Assembly (NCBI GenBank): GCA_026770615.1
Contig: MU631537.1
Location: 44,540-78,980, forward strand
From: Pavlovales sp. CCMP2436
Lineage: Eukaryota; Haptophyta; Pavlovophyceae; Pavlovales
DNA length: 34,441 nucleotides
Direction: 5' to 3'
Of this stretch, positions 8,422-18,058 are shown piece by piece; within the stretch, counting starts at the first letter, position 1; each line of letters begins with the position of its first letter. The notes under the pieces are model-generated. The model was not told where the DNA came from and ran no database searches. It saw only the letters and a list, made by a program, of their open reading frames with translations. Position numbers and translations under genes: made by a program.

Positions 8422-8551
8422 TTTGATTGGTGGTAACAGTCCCACACATTTTTTTTAGACGATGAAAACTGATAATGCGCAAGCCCAATCTAGCCCGTTT
8501 GTATCGTACGGTTCGCCGTTGTCTGTCACCAGTTGAATACGCAGTGTCGAA

Positions 8552-9211
8552 ATGCTTTTTTGTGTGGTTTCGAGTAGCATTGAAAACGGAAACAAAAAAG
8601 TCTGCGTAGAGCCCCACGGCACGCTTACCGGGATTGACGCGAATGTATTTAGAGAACTTCCGTTGCCTAGCGAGTCGATGGTATGCTATAAAAGATCTGC
8701 CATGGTTTCAGAAGATATTAATTATTTATATTTAATATCTCAGAACGAGAGTGAAATTCATATGAGTGCTTTCAAAACGAAAGGTTCTCTTAATAAATTA
8801 GTGTTTAAATTATCGAAACCGGTGACTAATCTAATCGTAGAATTACATAGTTCATTCGATGTTTTACCGTCCAAATTATTCCCAAATGAAGATGGTAAAA
8901 AACTAAGTCCGTTTATTGCTAAAATGTTTGCTAAGATACCTATTTTTAAAAATGAACGAATTATTGTAAAGTACATTCGTCACAGTATTATTTCTACAAA
9001 ATTAATGAAGTTAGATAAAAATGCTGCTAATTATGCTGAGTATGTCAATGCGTTGGCGAATCAATCATTACATAGCGCGGGTATCCAATCGGCGTACGTC
9101 AGTCCGCTAAGAAACTTGCGTGGAGAACAAATATTCTCTGTTCAAGGTGTAGATAAATCTATTATTGAAATGAAACAGCACTTTACTCGGTCAAAACGAC
9201 AGAAGAAATGA
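8552..9211 (+). CDS. Unidentified viral protein, 219 aa
   Basis: Intact ORF ending TGA at 9209-9211. Composition changes inside it: the first 45 codons are of intermediate GC, the rest AT-rich like the viral backbone, so the true start may be a later ATG (8678 or 8701) and the 5' end may be a junction. The C-terminal part has a Lys-rich stretch (KLMKLDKNAANYAEYVNALA) and a basic tail (FTRSKRQKK). No enzymatic motif is seen. It is followed at 77 bp by another small viral gene on the same strand. Confidence 0.55.
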   Translation: MLFCVVSSSIENGNKKVCVEPHGTLTGIDANVFRELPLPSESMVCYKRSAMVSEDINYLYLISQNESEIHMSAFKTKGSLNKLVFKLSKPVTNLIVELHSSFDVLPSKLFPNEDGKKLSPFIAKMFAKIPIFKNERIIVKYIRHSIISTKLMKLDKNAANYAEYVNALANQSLHSAGIQSAYVSPLRNLRGEQIFSVQGVDKSIIEMKQHFTRSKRQKK

Positions 9212-9287
9212 TTAGATACTTTAAACTAATTTTTTTTGATTATATTTAAGATTATTATCTAATGTATATATTAACATATAAGTTCTT

Positions 9288-9554
9288 ATGGATCTTCCCA
9301 AGGTGTCGCAGATGACTCAGTACCGGCGCGATCATCCTGATTATTATGCTGCTGAGAAAAAACTGAATGCTCAAAGATCAAACACACTATATAATACTGA
9401 TGCTGAATTTCGTCAGAAACATCTTGATTATACACGAGACAGGTATATGATTCCTGAAGTAAAAAAGGCGATTCAAATCTATAAAAAAGCTTATTATGAA
9501 CGGAAAAAGATGGAAAGGCTTGAACTCAAAAATATTCAGCTTGCTGGTCAATGA
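9288..9554 (+). CDS. Small basic Tyr-rich viral protein, 88 aa
   Basis: Intact ORF, MDLPKVSQMTQYRRDHPDYY onward, with repeated Tyr/Lys/Arg patterns (HLDYTRDRY, IYKKAYYERKKMERL). It resembles the N-terminus of the 4562 ORF (RRxYKxxYYxxNKEK). Likely nucleic-acid binding from its charge, but no known fold is recognised. It lies 84 bp upstream of the primase-helicase gene, same strand, and may share transcription. Confidence 0.65.
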   Translation: MDLPKVSQMTQYRRDHPDYYAAEKKLNAQRSNTLYNTDAEFRQKHLDYTRDRYMIPEVKKAIQIYKKAYYERKKMERLELKNIQLAGQ

Positions 9555-9638
9555 CTTTCCCGGTGAAAAAAAATGATTCATTTTCTATTTTTGTCTTAAA
9601 CAAATATGTCTATGGACTATTATCTTAGTTTGATATAA

Positions 9639-11896
9639 ATGAGTTCATTCAGTAAAGTTGTTGTTGTGGATATATTTGATCGTAAAAAGAAAGTAACGTG
9701 TGAAACAGAAGATGATTATATGAAGGGCATAAAAAAATGTAAATATACCGCTGAACTTATGTGTGGACCTGATCAGTATATTAAACCAGTTTTTGATATC
9801 GATGCGTATTATCATATTGATATTGCTGCTGAACTTATTCGTATTCAAGCTGTATTTATAAGATCAAAAATAACTTATGCTAAACGCGAACCAAGAGATT
9901 ATAATGGTAAGATGAAATACTCTCATCGGATTTATGTCGATAATGTGCGTATTAAATGGGTCAACATGCTAAGCTTGTGTAAATTACACACACTTAATAC
10001 TATTGAATATTACGATATGAGTATTTACGGTCAGAATAGGGTACTTTACACACCACATACTACTGAAAAAAATAAAGACTCCATCTTAGTAACAGTACCG
10101 CCATTGTTGCCTGTGAATTGTTCGATATTTGACTGTTGTGCGTCATATGTACTAGAAGATTATGATACCACATATAATGAAAGTTTTGATATGTTACGAA
10201 TTAGAGAGAAGAAAAAGAACAAGAAAAAAGACGCCATTAAACAAGCAGACGAAAATAAAGGGGTAAAAATTGATAAAGGTGAAGTCGAGAGAAAGATTAA
10301 AAATATTATTATTAAATTTTCTATCAAAAAAAGTGACGATTATGAGACATGGACTAAGATAGTGTGGTCTATTATCGGGATTTGTGACAATGAAGGTATT
10401 GCTATGTCGAAATGTTCGAAGTTGGTACATATATTTTCAATGAAATCTAACAAGTACAATGAGAATAACGTTGATACATTTTTTGATAAAGCATATAATA
10501 CCAAAGTAGAGAAAACTTTAGGATGGAAATACCTATTTAAATGTCTGGAGGAAGATGACCCAGATTATTACAATATTATTAACACTAAAACATACTACCA
10601 GACTATACTAGATTTCGAAATAACACATTGTAAAATCATACACCCACCTATGATATGCTATTTAGATAAAGATGATGAGAACATAGTTTTTAGTATTAAA
10701 AAATGTAAAGAAAGCTACGAACATATACATTGTACTTTTAAGGTTGTTAAAAAGGATGTTGATATATATGAAGATAAAGAATTTATTAATCTATGGCTAA
10801 AAGATAACAATATTCGTGATTATGTTAAGATTGCATTCAATCCACCACCATTAATTTGTGATAAAGACGAATATAATACATTGATTGATTTCAAAATAAG
10901 GAAATATGTACCGATTTTAATTAAGAGAGATTATGATGGACAACCAATAAAATATTTTGAAGAATATTGTACGTATGTAAGAAACTTTTTTAATAATGAA
11001 GCAGTTTCAAATTATATTTTAGAACGATATGCGGCACACTTCCAAAAGCCGGCCATTCGTACTGGAGTGTGTCTTATTTTATATCGTTCCGAAGGAGACG
11101 GAAGAAATATGTTATTAGCACCTATTTATAATATTCTAGGTAAATATGGGTTAGCACTGGATGATGCTAACAAGCTATATGACAAGCATGCGACTTTTGA
11201 AAAAGAGAAGCTATTTATTCTTATTAACGAAGCTAGTGGAACTGCGAACTTTAATAATTGTGATGTTCTCAAAAGTCGCATCACTGATTCAGAGCTGTGG
11301 GTAAATCCAAAAGGAACTGATGCTTATCGTATAGAAAACAGGAATAATTATGACATGACTACTAGCAACATGAACGTAGCAAAGATAACTGATGACAGCC
11401 ATCGTCGATTTTTTCAGGCGGAAACCAAATCCCACTAACAGGGAAATGTTAAGTTTCTTAAAGACTGTGATGATGATATTGTTAATAACCCGGTAGCACT
11501 TAGGCAAATTTATGACGGTATATTGAAGTTCGATATAGAGAAGGTAATACCATCCGGTAATTTTCAAAAAGATAGGCCAGTAACTGAGGTGTCTTTAGAA
11601 GTTAAACGTCAAAACAGAGACAAGATACTTTACTTTATCGAGGAACTCGTAAGGACTAAATTGACAACTGAATCTTTCAACGTGACTAATAAAGTTTTAT
11701 TTGTTAAATGGATAAAAAATGGCTAGAAATAAATAGGATAAATTCAGAATATAATACTATTCAGTTTGGTATTAAATTCACTACACTTATTAAGAAACAG
11801 TTAAATTTAAATGGTAAGGAGTGTATAAAACGAGACCCTAAACAAAGCACTAATATAATTTATATTGATCAGTTGAAGACTTTCTTTAACAACTGA
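9639..11896 (+). pseudogene. AEP primase - SF3 (D5-like) helicase fusion, nearly intact
   Basis: Replication protein that primes and unwinds viral DNA. The N-terminal archaeo-eukaryotic primase shows the catalytic DxD in KPVFDID (residues 49-55), SxH-type motif YSHR (94-97) and the third acidic residue in YYDMSIYG (Asp126). A linker with Lys runs precedes a PriCT/D5_N-like part. SF3 helicase: motif A region YRSEGDGRNML (about 482-492) has Arg489 where Lys is expected; motif B FILINEASG (Asn530, Glu531); motif C region TTSN; Arg pair in DDSHRRFF. The ORF stops at a TAA (11436-11438), continues in the same frame to 11726, then shifts frame near 11710 and ends at 11896. About 750 residues would be normal for the family. 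Too AT-rich to be host. Confidence 0.8.
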
Positions 11897-11952
11897 ATGG
11901 TATTGAACTTGTAAATAATGATGTCTATGTTGATGTTCTGATGATGAATGAT

Positions 11953-12215
11953 ATAATGGGGAGGTTATAAAGATAATGGGGAGGTTGTGGGGAGGTTGAA
12001 TTTCCAACCTCCCCATTCTTCTTAACGTATTATTTTACGTTTTTAACGTATATTCATACTTATTTATCGATGAATAAATAAGATAATAAATCAAATAGAG
12101 AGGTTGGGAAAATTGAAATCAAAAATTCTAAAAAATAAGAAATTTAAAAACCAAAATTATTATGAAACATTTTCATAACCCCAACCTCCCCAACCACCCC
12201 AATTTCGTTTAACTA
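11953..12215. promoter_or_regulatory. G-rich hairpin block, copy 2
   Basis: About 150 bp repeat of 4420-4560: three GGGGAGGTT motifs, a perfect 9-bp stem hairpin (11989-11997 with 12006-12014), then CTTCTTAACGTATTATTTTA and AT-rich DNA, ending near AAATAGAGAGGTTGGG. The hairpin loop is GAATTTCC, the exact reverse complement of the loop in copy 1. About 70 bp further (12179-12205) the complementary motif CCCCAACCTCCCCAACC appears, giving an additional inverted partner. Confidence 0.6.
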
Positions 12216-12263
12216 AGAAGAAACGCGTAAAAAGTTGAGATTAAAATCTAATATTAATATAAT

Positions 12264-12587
12264 ATGGTGTTTCAATGTGATGATGAAAATATCAATCCAA
12301 ATCGGCGCGAATATCAAATTTACTTAAAAACTAATAAAGCAATCGTTCAAAAATTAGCATTAACTATTCAAATGGAATTACTATAAAAAAATCGTACATC
12401 TCTTATTAATCTGATGAATGATATTTCAAATGATCATACTATCAATATTAATGTATTGAATTATTTTTTAGATTAAAAAAATATTATCATATGTGATAAC
12501 ACAATGCGGCAAGTTACTGTAATTCATAATAATTTAACGCCAAAAATTAAGAAATCACAACGATTTTATAAGTTTAAAAATAAATAA
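12264..12587 (+). pseudogene. Small viral ORF with two in-frame TAA codons
   Basis: One frame runs 107 codons from MVFQCDDENINPNRREYQIY to a basic C-terminus (KIKKSQRFYKFKNK), interrupted only by two TAA codons, at about codon 41 and codon 71, both followed by AAA AAT. No frameshift is needed. The product is not recognised; the basic tail suggests nucleic-acid or virion association. CAA-to-TAA changes would explain both stops. Confidence 0.45.
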
Positions 12588-12593
12588 ATATAT

Positions 12594-13051
12594 TTAACGC
12601 AAAACATTACGCAACAAACTAAGTCGATCCATAGGACCAAAATTATACATGACTTCCGCATTTTTATACGGAGATTGTCGAACAATCGGCGGTTCATGGT
12701 AAAAAACCCCGTCATGTAAACCATTACGTTTAGGCGGTTCTTCATTATTTTCTTCGACAACCAAACCTTTTATATCGTCCAAGAATTGATTTTTGAACAT
12801 CTCGATAGTACTTTTCATGTCTTGTATTTCTTTACCTTGTGTATTTAATTCCCCATACCATTTAGGGGCACGTTTTTCCTTCCAATTAGCACGTTCAATA
12901 ATCGCACGTTCTTTACGGTTTTCAATCATCAAATTCAAAGCTTCTTTTTGCTTATCAGAACGTGGTTTCTTTTCTTTAATCGGTAGGTTTACAACAATCT
13001 CTTCATCAATCGTCTCAAAAATTTTAGGTTCTTCATTTTTTCTTCATCCAT
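12594..13051 (-). pseudogene. Charged viral protein with N-terminal frameshift
   Basis: The main frame (12938 down to 12594 and, upstream, to about 13035) reads KKPRSDKQKEALNLMIENRK, then a helical region with WKEKRAPKWYGELNTQGKEI, and ends GPMDRLSLLRNVLR. An ATG at 13051 opens MDEEK but a one-base shift in an A run near 13035 separates it from the main frame. The PRSxKQxEAL pattern is frequent in proteins of NCLDVs and PLVs. It is divergent from the next gene, whose ATG is 10 bp away at 13062, implying a compact bidirectional promoter. Function unknown. Confidence 0.55.
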
Positions 13052-13061
13052 TGTAACTATC

Positions 13062-13297
13062 ATGGACCAAGAAAATGATAACGTAGAAACAGTTTTATCG
13101 ATGTTTTCAATGCTAGATTTTAGCAAGTAAGAAGTTCCCCGTGAGAAAACAATCGACGAGATCTTAGAAGAGTTTCTCGTTTTAAATTACGATTATGGCA
13201 CTGCTTCGTATTTTGCTAAAAATTCCCGATGTTGCCCGATGAAGCATATATTATTTTAGAAGAAGAATTAAAAAAAAAATCTAAACCACGTATATAA
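13062..13297 (+). pseudogene. Small acidic viral protein, one stop and one frameshift
   Basis: Starts MDQENDNVETVLSMFSMLDF; a TAA interrupts after SK, the frame continues EVPREKTIDEILEEFLVLNY, and a shift near 13225 is needed to reach FPMLPDEAYIILEEELKKKS and the TAA at 13297. With both defects it would be about 78 residues, acidic then basic. No family recognised. It ends 4 bp before the next ATG, so these genes were tightly packed. Confidence 0.45.
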
Positions 13298-13301
13298 AAC
13301 G

Positions 13302-13451
13302 ATGTACAGATTTAAACCATTGTCAATCAAAACACATTTTGGTAAATCTTCTGGGGTAGGCGCGCAAGGCTTTGGTTCTAAAAATCATATGCGGAGAAAA
13401 ATGAGCGATTTTCTCGATGAAATGCCAAATCTATCGGTTAAAAAGCTGTAA
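13302..13451 (+). CDS. Small intact viral protein, 49 aa
   Basis: Complete short ORF beginning MYRFKPLSIKTHFGKSSGVG and ending DEMPNLSVKKL. Basic, Gly/Ser/Phe-containing. It sits between two other small genes and the capsid gene, where PLVs often encode minor virion proteins. No function can be assigned. Confidence 0.55.
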   Translation: MYRFKPLSIKTHFGKSSGVGAQGFGSKNHMRRKMSDFLDEMPNLSVKKL

Positions 13452-13529
13452 TGGATAAACTCGGTTCATCATTTGAGAAATAATTTTTTCTAAATTTTTT
13501 TTCTATATCTTGTATTATAAAACAAAACG

Positions 13530-14909
13530 GTGGAAAGCGTCCTACCTAAATCATTCGAATTCGATAAACTAATCCCTGCAGCGTCTAAGGCAGAAGCCAC
13601 TCGCATCACTTTAGCACCAACTTCTGGCGTCAGTTATGCCGGCCGTGGGCGTATCATCTTCCAACTCCCAAGTGGATCGTAAGGGGTTTACTTTAATCCT
13701 AATAATACTTATCTTCAGTACACTTACGGTCAACTGAAGGAGCGACTACGGCATAGGTTCTCGATGGATCTGGTTACTCTCCAATCCAATCTATCGATAT
13801 TTATTTCGGGTCTGTACATGTGTCGAGTGTTACTGACGCGCATATTTACGGTAATATGTTGATTGATCAAACCTGTTCCGCATCAGACCGTGGCATAAGT
13901 CTAACAATTATGAGATGCGCGGATGCTGTGGGTGTAGCTGCTGCTGGTGTATTGACTAACCGCAACGGTAGAGCGATGGCTACAGCGTCTGGGTCAACTC
14001 TAGATGTAGCTATTTCGTTACTCGGCCTATTTGGGCCGGGTATGTGTAGCAAGGCGATTGCGTAAAGTCTTTTAAATGACGATATCCGTATCGAAATTGA
14101 ACTAAATCCTATTTTCTCTTGGGTTACCGCTTCGCCTCTTGCCGATGGTAATTTAGTTATGGAACAAGTAAAACTTCAATCGGAAGTAATTCGTCTCGAC
14201 TCAGCAGTTGAACAAGGTATTTTATTCAAAGCGTCAAATGGTATCATGGCTATCCCCGCCACAGACATCTTATGCTACACAAGCACAGTGTCAGCGAATT
14301 CTGGCGCGATTTCATGGTCAATTCCATGTCGCGCGAAATCGGTACAATCTGTGATCATCGTGTTGTCATCTTTATCTAATTCCACAACCTCCACCGACAA
14401 GTCGAGCACTACTTTCACAAGAGCGGGCATGACATCATACTCCTGGCGTATAGGCAGCTATCGAATACCATCAATTCCAGTATCTAATACCTTGGAGATG
14501 CGAAGTGAGTTGTACAAGGCGCTTCGTGTGCTGAATGCGTCGAACAATCCCTCGTCAGTGACTCAAGCACAATACGAGAACGAAGCGTTCGCAGTGGCCA
14601 TAGGTTTGGACGCATTCCAAAACCAATATATTTACTGATAGGGATTCAAGCTGGCGTCTGACTGTTCTGAATGTTGTGCTGGTCTGAGCGCTGCGTCGCC
14701 CATTGCCTGCTGCGTGCCTTAGTCGGCTGCGCTGGCTTGGGCGCCAAAACCAATATATCATTTTAGACGGCACCAGTTTGGCGTCTTCGTCCGGTATCCT
14801 TTTCGAAGCAAATATCGCGTCTAACAACAGCGCGCTTACAATGTACGCTTATGTGGTGTGTGATAAAATTCTAACAATATCTGAAGGACTCCTGTCTTAT
14901 GACAATTAA
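13530..14909 (+). pseudogene. Major capsid protein (double jelly roll), decayed and interrupted
   Basis: The structural protein that tiles the icosahedral shell. Signs of a PLV MCP: FEFDKLIPAASKAEATRI near the start; SYAGRGRIIFQLPSGS; FNPNNTYLQYTYG; LDGSGYSPIQSIDIYFGS; LLGLFGPGMCSKAIA followed by LLNDDIRIEIELNPIFSWVT, a strongly MCP-like run. The start is probably the GTG at 13530 (mutated ATG). Damage: TAA after LPSGS, a frame change plus TAG around 13725-13755, a TAA after KAIA (14063-14065), and a 112-bp retroelement tail at 14632-14743. The coding sequence resumes exactly after the duplicated target and ends at 14909. The remaining length, about 420 codons, fits small DJR capsid proteins. 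The ATPase gene follows after 16 bp. Confidence 0.8.
14632..14743 (-). mobile_element. Family B retroelement tail inserted in the capsid gene
   Basis: 112 bp of family B 3' end (plus strand from TTACTGATAGGGATTCAAGC to GGCTTGGGCG), oriented minus. Flanked by a perfect 15-bp direct repeat, CCAAAACCAATATAT (14617-14631 and 14744-14758). This is the cleanest target-site duplication in the window and shows that these short copies are true insertions by target-primed reverse transcription. Confidence 0.9.
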
Positions 14910-14925
14910 AACATCACGATATTAA

Positions 14926-15644
14926 ATGAGTGTCTTATCAATAGAAAAGAATGATATCCCGCTAACAGTACCAAGGTTTAACGTAGATAATCAACTTCAT
15001 CATCAAATTCCTTTCCCTCTAAGTAACAAAAGTCATAGCTTAATGTATAGCGGTGGCGCAGGAAGTGGTAAGAGTTCAATGCTCACGACATTTTTAACAC
15101 AAACATCCCCACCAATATATAAAGGTGTATTTGATTTTGTATATATTTTTATACCAGAAAACAGTTTTAAGTCTTTGGAAAATTCACCGTTTAAAAATCA
15201 CAGTCGTCTATATCATGAACTTACTTATGATACGATTACTGAAGTCGAGCACGAAATAGCAAACAATGCTTAAACAAAAAAAATAGTCTCGTGATAATGG
15301 ACGATATGGCAGATTCGATGTAAAATATAGAACTTCAGCGAACGTTAGTAAGATTCTTGTGTAATAGAAGACATCTACGTATGTCGTTCTGGTTAGTTCT
15401 TTAATCATATATACAAGCCCCCCTATTAATTCGTGAAAATATCAATAATTTTATCATATTCAGACCAAGCAATAAAAAAGAAATTATGAGTATTACCGAC
15501 GAGGTAAATATCAATAGCAAAGATTTTGAAGCATATTTAAATCATGTATTCAAGCCAGATCAAACAATAAAAGACAGAGCATTTATGTTTATCGATGAAG
15601 ACGGAAATGTTTATAATCGATTCAACCGTTTAACAATAGAATAA
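14926..15644 (+). pseudogene. A32/FtsK-HerA-type genome packaging ATPase, decayed
   Basis: Motor that pumps viral DNA into the capsid. Walker A is YSGGAGSGKSSML (residues about 42-54); Walker B appears after a shift in an A8 tract as SLVIMDDMADSM; then the family-typical CNRRHLRMSFWLVL and PLLIRENINNFIIFRP. Defects: TAA at 15271-15273, the shift near 15285, a TAA after DDMADSM (about 15328) and a TAA between WLVL and SYIQ, where relatives have Gln. The C-terminal part SITDEVNINSKDFEAYLNHV continues to 15644. Total about 240 codons, normal for PLV and virophage packaging ATPases. Confidence 0.85.
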
Positions 15645-15668
15645 TAAATATCTTATCACGGTAAAGAT

Positions 15669-16117
15669 ATGTCAGCAGCTAGCGCTATCGAAGAATTAAA
15701 CGGGTGGAAACGAGATGCGATACCAATTTTTTTTTCTTTTTGCTAAACGGTAAACCATACAAAGGCGCATTTAATCGTCGTTACGTTGGTAAAATAGTAA
15801 CATACTACACTGGTCGATCGAGAAGCCGCTACTCATTACAATTAGAGCATATCGCAAAAGGCTTTACTGTTGAAGATCAACCGATTACTACTATGATGGA
15901 ACGATGGCTTTTTAAAGAACCTCTCAAACCGGTTCGATTTGAAGAGCCACAGCCGACAATAAACGAAGTCACAATATACGGTAATATAGTCGAATGGTAT
16001 TGAAAATTAAGCGGTTCGTCCAGCAATATTAGGCTATAAAATTGTAAGTAAAAATCCGTTTTATGGACAAACTAATGTTTTGGCTACTAATTATGATAAT
16101 AGATATATATATATATC
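15669..16117 (+). pseudogene. Viral protein downstream of the ATPase, frameshifted in a T run
   Basis: Starts MSAASAIEELNGWKRDAI and shifts frame in a nine-T run (about 15726) to LLNGKPYKGAFNRRYVGKIV, then YSLQLEHIAKGFTVEDQPIT, ending EWY at a TGA (16001-16003). A further coding-like stretch in another frame (AVRPAILGYKIVSKNPFYGQ, 16018-16077) runs up to the GC-rich repeat at 16118 and may belong to it or to the next gene. No function recognised. Confidence 0.45.
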
Positions 16118-16210
16118 CCCTACATTAATATAGCGGCTCAGCATGGTTCAACAGGTGTTGTTCACTCACTAACTTGGTCGACGTCAGACGTTAGTCCTGG
16201 CAGCAGGGAT
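16118..16210. repeat. GC-rich repeat fragment, family C-like
   Basis: Begins CCCCTACATTAATATAGCGG and contains ACTTGGTCGACGTCAGACG and AGTCCTGGCAGCAGGGA, matching 1232-1330 and, inverted, 1530-1620. It contrasts with the AT-rich DNA on both sides, so it is an insertion. An AT microsatellite precedes it and hides any target-site duplication. Confidence 0.65.
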
Positions 16211-16659
16211 GGTGGTGGATGATAGTAAAATGAATGAAATGGAAAAACGACGACTTGATCTTTTGAATACAACCGTTAAAGATGAAGGGGCACGTTTAAC
16301 AAATCGCGCTTTACATTCACGTGTTGATCGCTCGGTTGTTCGACTATCTTTGATATCGTCAATCGGAAACTACGAGCGTAGTGATATATCTGAACATTTT
16401 CCCGACAATCCCCCTTGAAACAGTAGAAAAACCTTTAATAATCAGCCGCGGTTCGTTACTATCAGGAAAAAAATCAGATGCTTATATTGATAAAAACTTT
16501 AATGAAAATAAAAAATATATTGACACATTACCGGATAGAAATTTCTCATCAATATCAGAAAATGTAGCACCCAAATTTACGGTTAACAAGACAATAATTA
16601 AAATATATATAACAAATACACCCGATATTTATAATCGTAATAAATATCTTTTCTTATAA
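16209..16659 (+). pseudogene. Unidentified viral protein, frameshifted
   Basis: First frame: DDSKMNEMEKRRLDLLNTTV to ISEHFPDNPP (stop at 16418). Overlapping second frame from about 16400: IPLETVEKPLIISRGSLLSG to YNRNKYLFL (stop 16659). A one-base shift near 16400-16410 would join them into about 145 residues. The true 5' end is lost in the GC-rich repeat. Charged and helical at the start; no family recognised. It precedes the candidate penton gene. Confidence 0.4.
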
Positions 16660-16727
16660 TAGAAATGAAAAACGCACCATATTCGTTATTTCTTTAAAGT
16701 AAAACGAGTGATATCACTGATCCTTCA

Positions 16728-17426
16728 ATGGGCAAATTTCAGTGTAAATTTGGTAATTCTATCGTGCCCCGTTCTGTTAAAAGCGATTTATTTATTCAGC
16801 TTTATAATATTCAAATGTCTCGGCAATTTCCGAATGTATACGGAGAAGGACAAGTTTTAACTTTCTACTATACACAAACTCCTTCACTTATTTACACGAT
16901 TACTATCGACTCTGGGTATTATGCCGATGTAGGAACGATAACAACAGCCATGTCAGCAAAATCAGCGATGCGTGTTGATACTGGTGTATCGTTTCCAAAT
17001 CCGCAAACATTTACTGTTTTCTCAACTACCACAAGGATTATGTCAATTGATAACACAAACGCATCATTAGATTTAACAATACTCCCGACGGGATTAGCGT
17101 TACGTCTTGGTATATGTATTCAATCATTATCAGTTCCGTATGTAGGAACTACCAAAACGCTAGGAACATGGGATATTCTCTTTCCTAAACAAATTTACAT
17201 TTGCTCTAGTAAGTCTTTACAATTAGATAACTCGAATGACAGCTCTTTAATCACGTCCAGAAAAATAATAGCATCTATAGCAAATAACGCAAATTATGGT
17301 GACATTATACCATTCGATAGGCCGTTCATAGCTCAACCGTTACGTAACAATAGTATCGATTATATTGATATCGAAATGACCGATGAAAATTTACACCTCT
17401 TCCGTTTTACGATACATTTGCGCTAA
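16728..17426 (+). CDS. Candidate penton/minor capsid protein, 232 aa
   Basis: An intact ORF rich in beta-strand patterns: GKFQCKFGNSIVPRSVKSDL, FYYTQTPSLIYTITIDSGYY, GTWDILFPKQIYICSSKSLQ, then DRPFIAQPLRNNSIDYIDIE and MTDENLHLFRFTIHLR. The closing pattern, a string of short strands ending in an IDIxLTDExxxxLxF-like motif, is seen in minor capsid (penton) proteins of PLVs and virophages. Position after MCP and ATPase supports it. I infer this from pattern and context; no catalytic motif is expected. The intact state contrasts with the neighbours. Confidence 0.5.
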   Translation: MGKFQCKFGNSIVPRSVKSDLFIQLYNIQMSRQFPNVYGEGQVLTFYYTQTPSLIYTITIDSGYYADVGTITTAMSAKSAMRVDTGVSFPNPQTFTVFSTTTRIMSIDNTNASLDLTILPTGLALRLGICIQSLSVPYVGTTKTLGTWDILFPKQIYICSSKSLQLDNSNDSSLITSRKIIASIANNANYGDIIPFDRPFIAQPLRNNSIDYIDIEMTDENLHLFRFTIHLR

Positions 17427-17436
17427 CTTTTATGCT

Positions 17437-18058
17437 TTATAAAGATGAGTCAAGATTATTCAAATTGTGTGCGTCTAGGAAACCTTTACCTCTGTTTTCT
17501 ATAGTTATCGAATTATTATTTTGAAATTTAGACATTAAAGTAACCAAATCCCCACTTGTACGAATATCCAATTGCCTAGAAGATATAGATTTACCAATAT
17601 GGTAAGGTGACGCACCCTTATTATACGTTAAAACCCAAGCAATAGGATCGGCACAAATCTCAGCCAATCAACCACCTAAGCTATGACCAACGTGGTCTGG
17701 GATAGTATTATCTTTTTAATTGCGTTTGTCTTGTAATTTTCTTTGAAGATCAAACCCGTGGATCTAAATCCGAATAATTAAATGCTAGTAAAACATCACT
17801 TATCAAAATCTTTAGCATTCGAACTACCTCTGTGTAGTATTAATGCTTTCCCATCTCTAGTATAAACATTGGTCTCAATATTGGATAAATCAACATCATG
17901 ATTGTAACCTATATTTTTCATTTTTTCCATAGCATCCGGGTCACTGTAGGAAGCTTATATCATCGCATTTTGTAATAGTGGGTTTTCCTCAGCATTATCT
18001 ACAGATATAGATTTATTCGATCCAGTATTTATATATCTATTGATAGAAAAATCTCCGC
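17437..18058 (-). pseudogene. Lipase (class 3-like), decayed
   Basis: Minus strand, convergent with the penton candidate and divergent from the fibre. The nucleophile elbow GHSLGG (Ser codon at 17680-17682) is followed by a TGA at 17668-17670 where the 29516-30130 homologue has Arg (CGA), and then LAEICADPIAWVLTYNKGAS and DIRTSGDLVTLMSK. Upstream pieces in other frames, VYTRDGKALILHRGSSNAKD and YSDPDAMEKMKNIGYNHDVD, align with the same homologue. At least two stops and two frame changes. Lipase-like genes occur in several PLVs and virophages; a role in entry or lysis is inferred. Confidence 0.7.

Noticed and set aside
10194..10430. Minus-strand hydrophobic ORF in the primase-helicase
   Set aside because: Antisense of a Lys-rich linker; the plus strand has catalytic motifs.
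4562..15644. Alternative genetic code (TAA/TAG as Gln) for the PLV
   Set aside because: Not accepted as the main explanation: independent frameshifts, insertions and TGA stops in the same genes show general decay, and several intact viral ORFs end in TAA.
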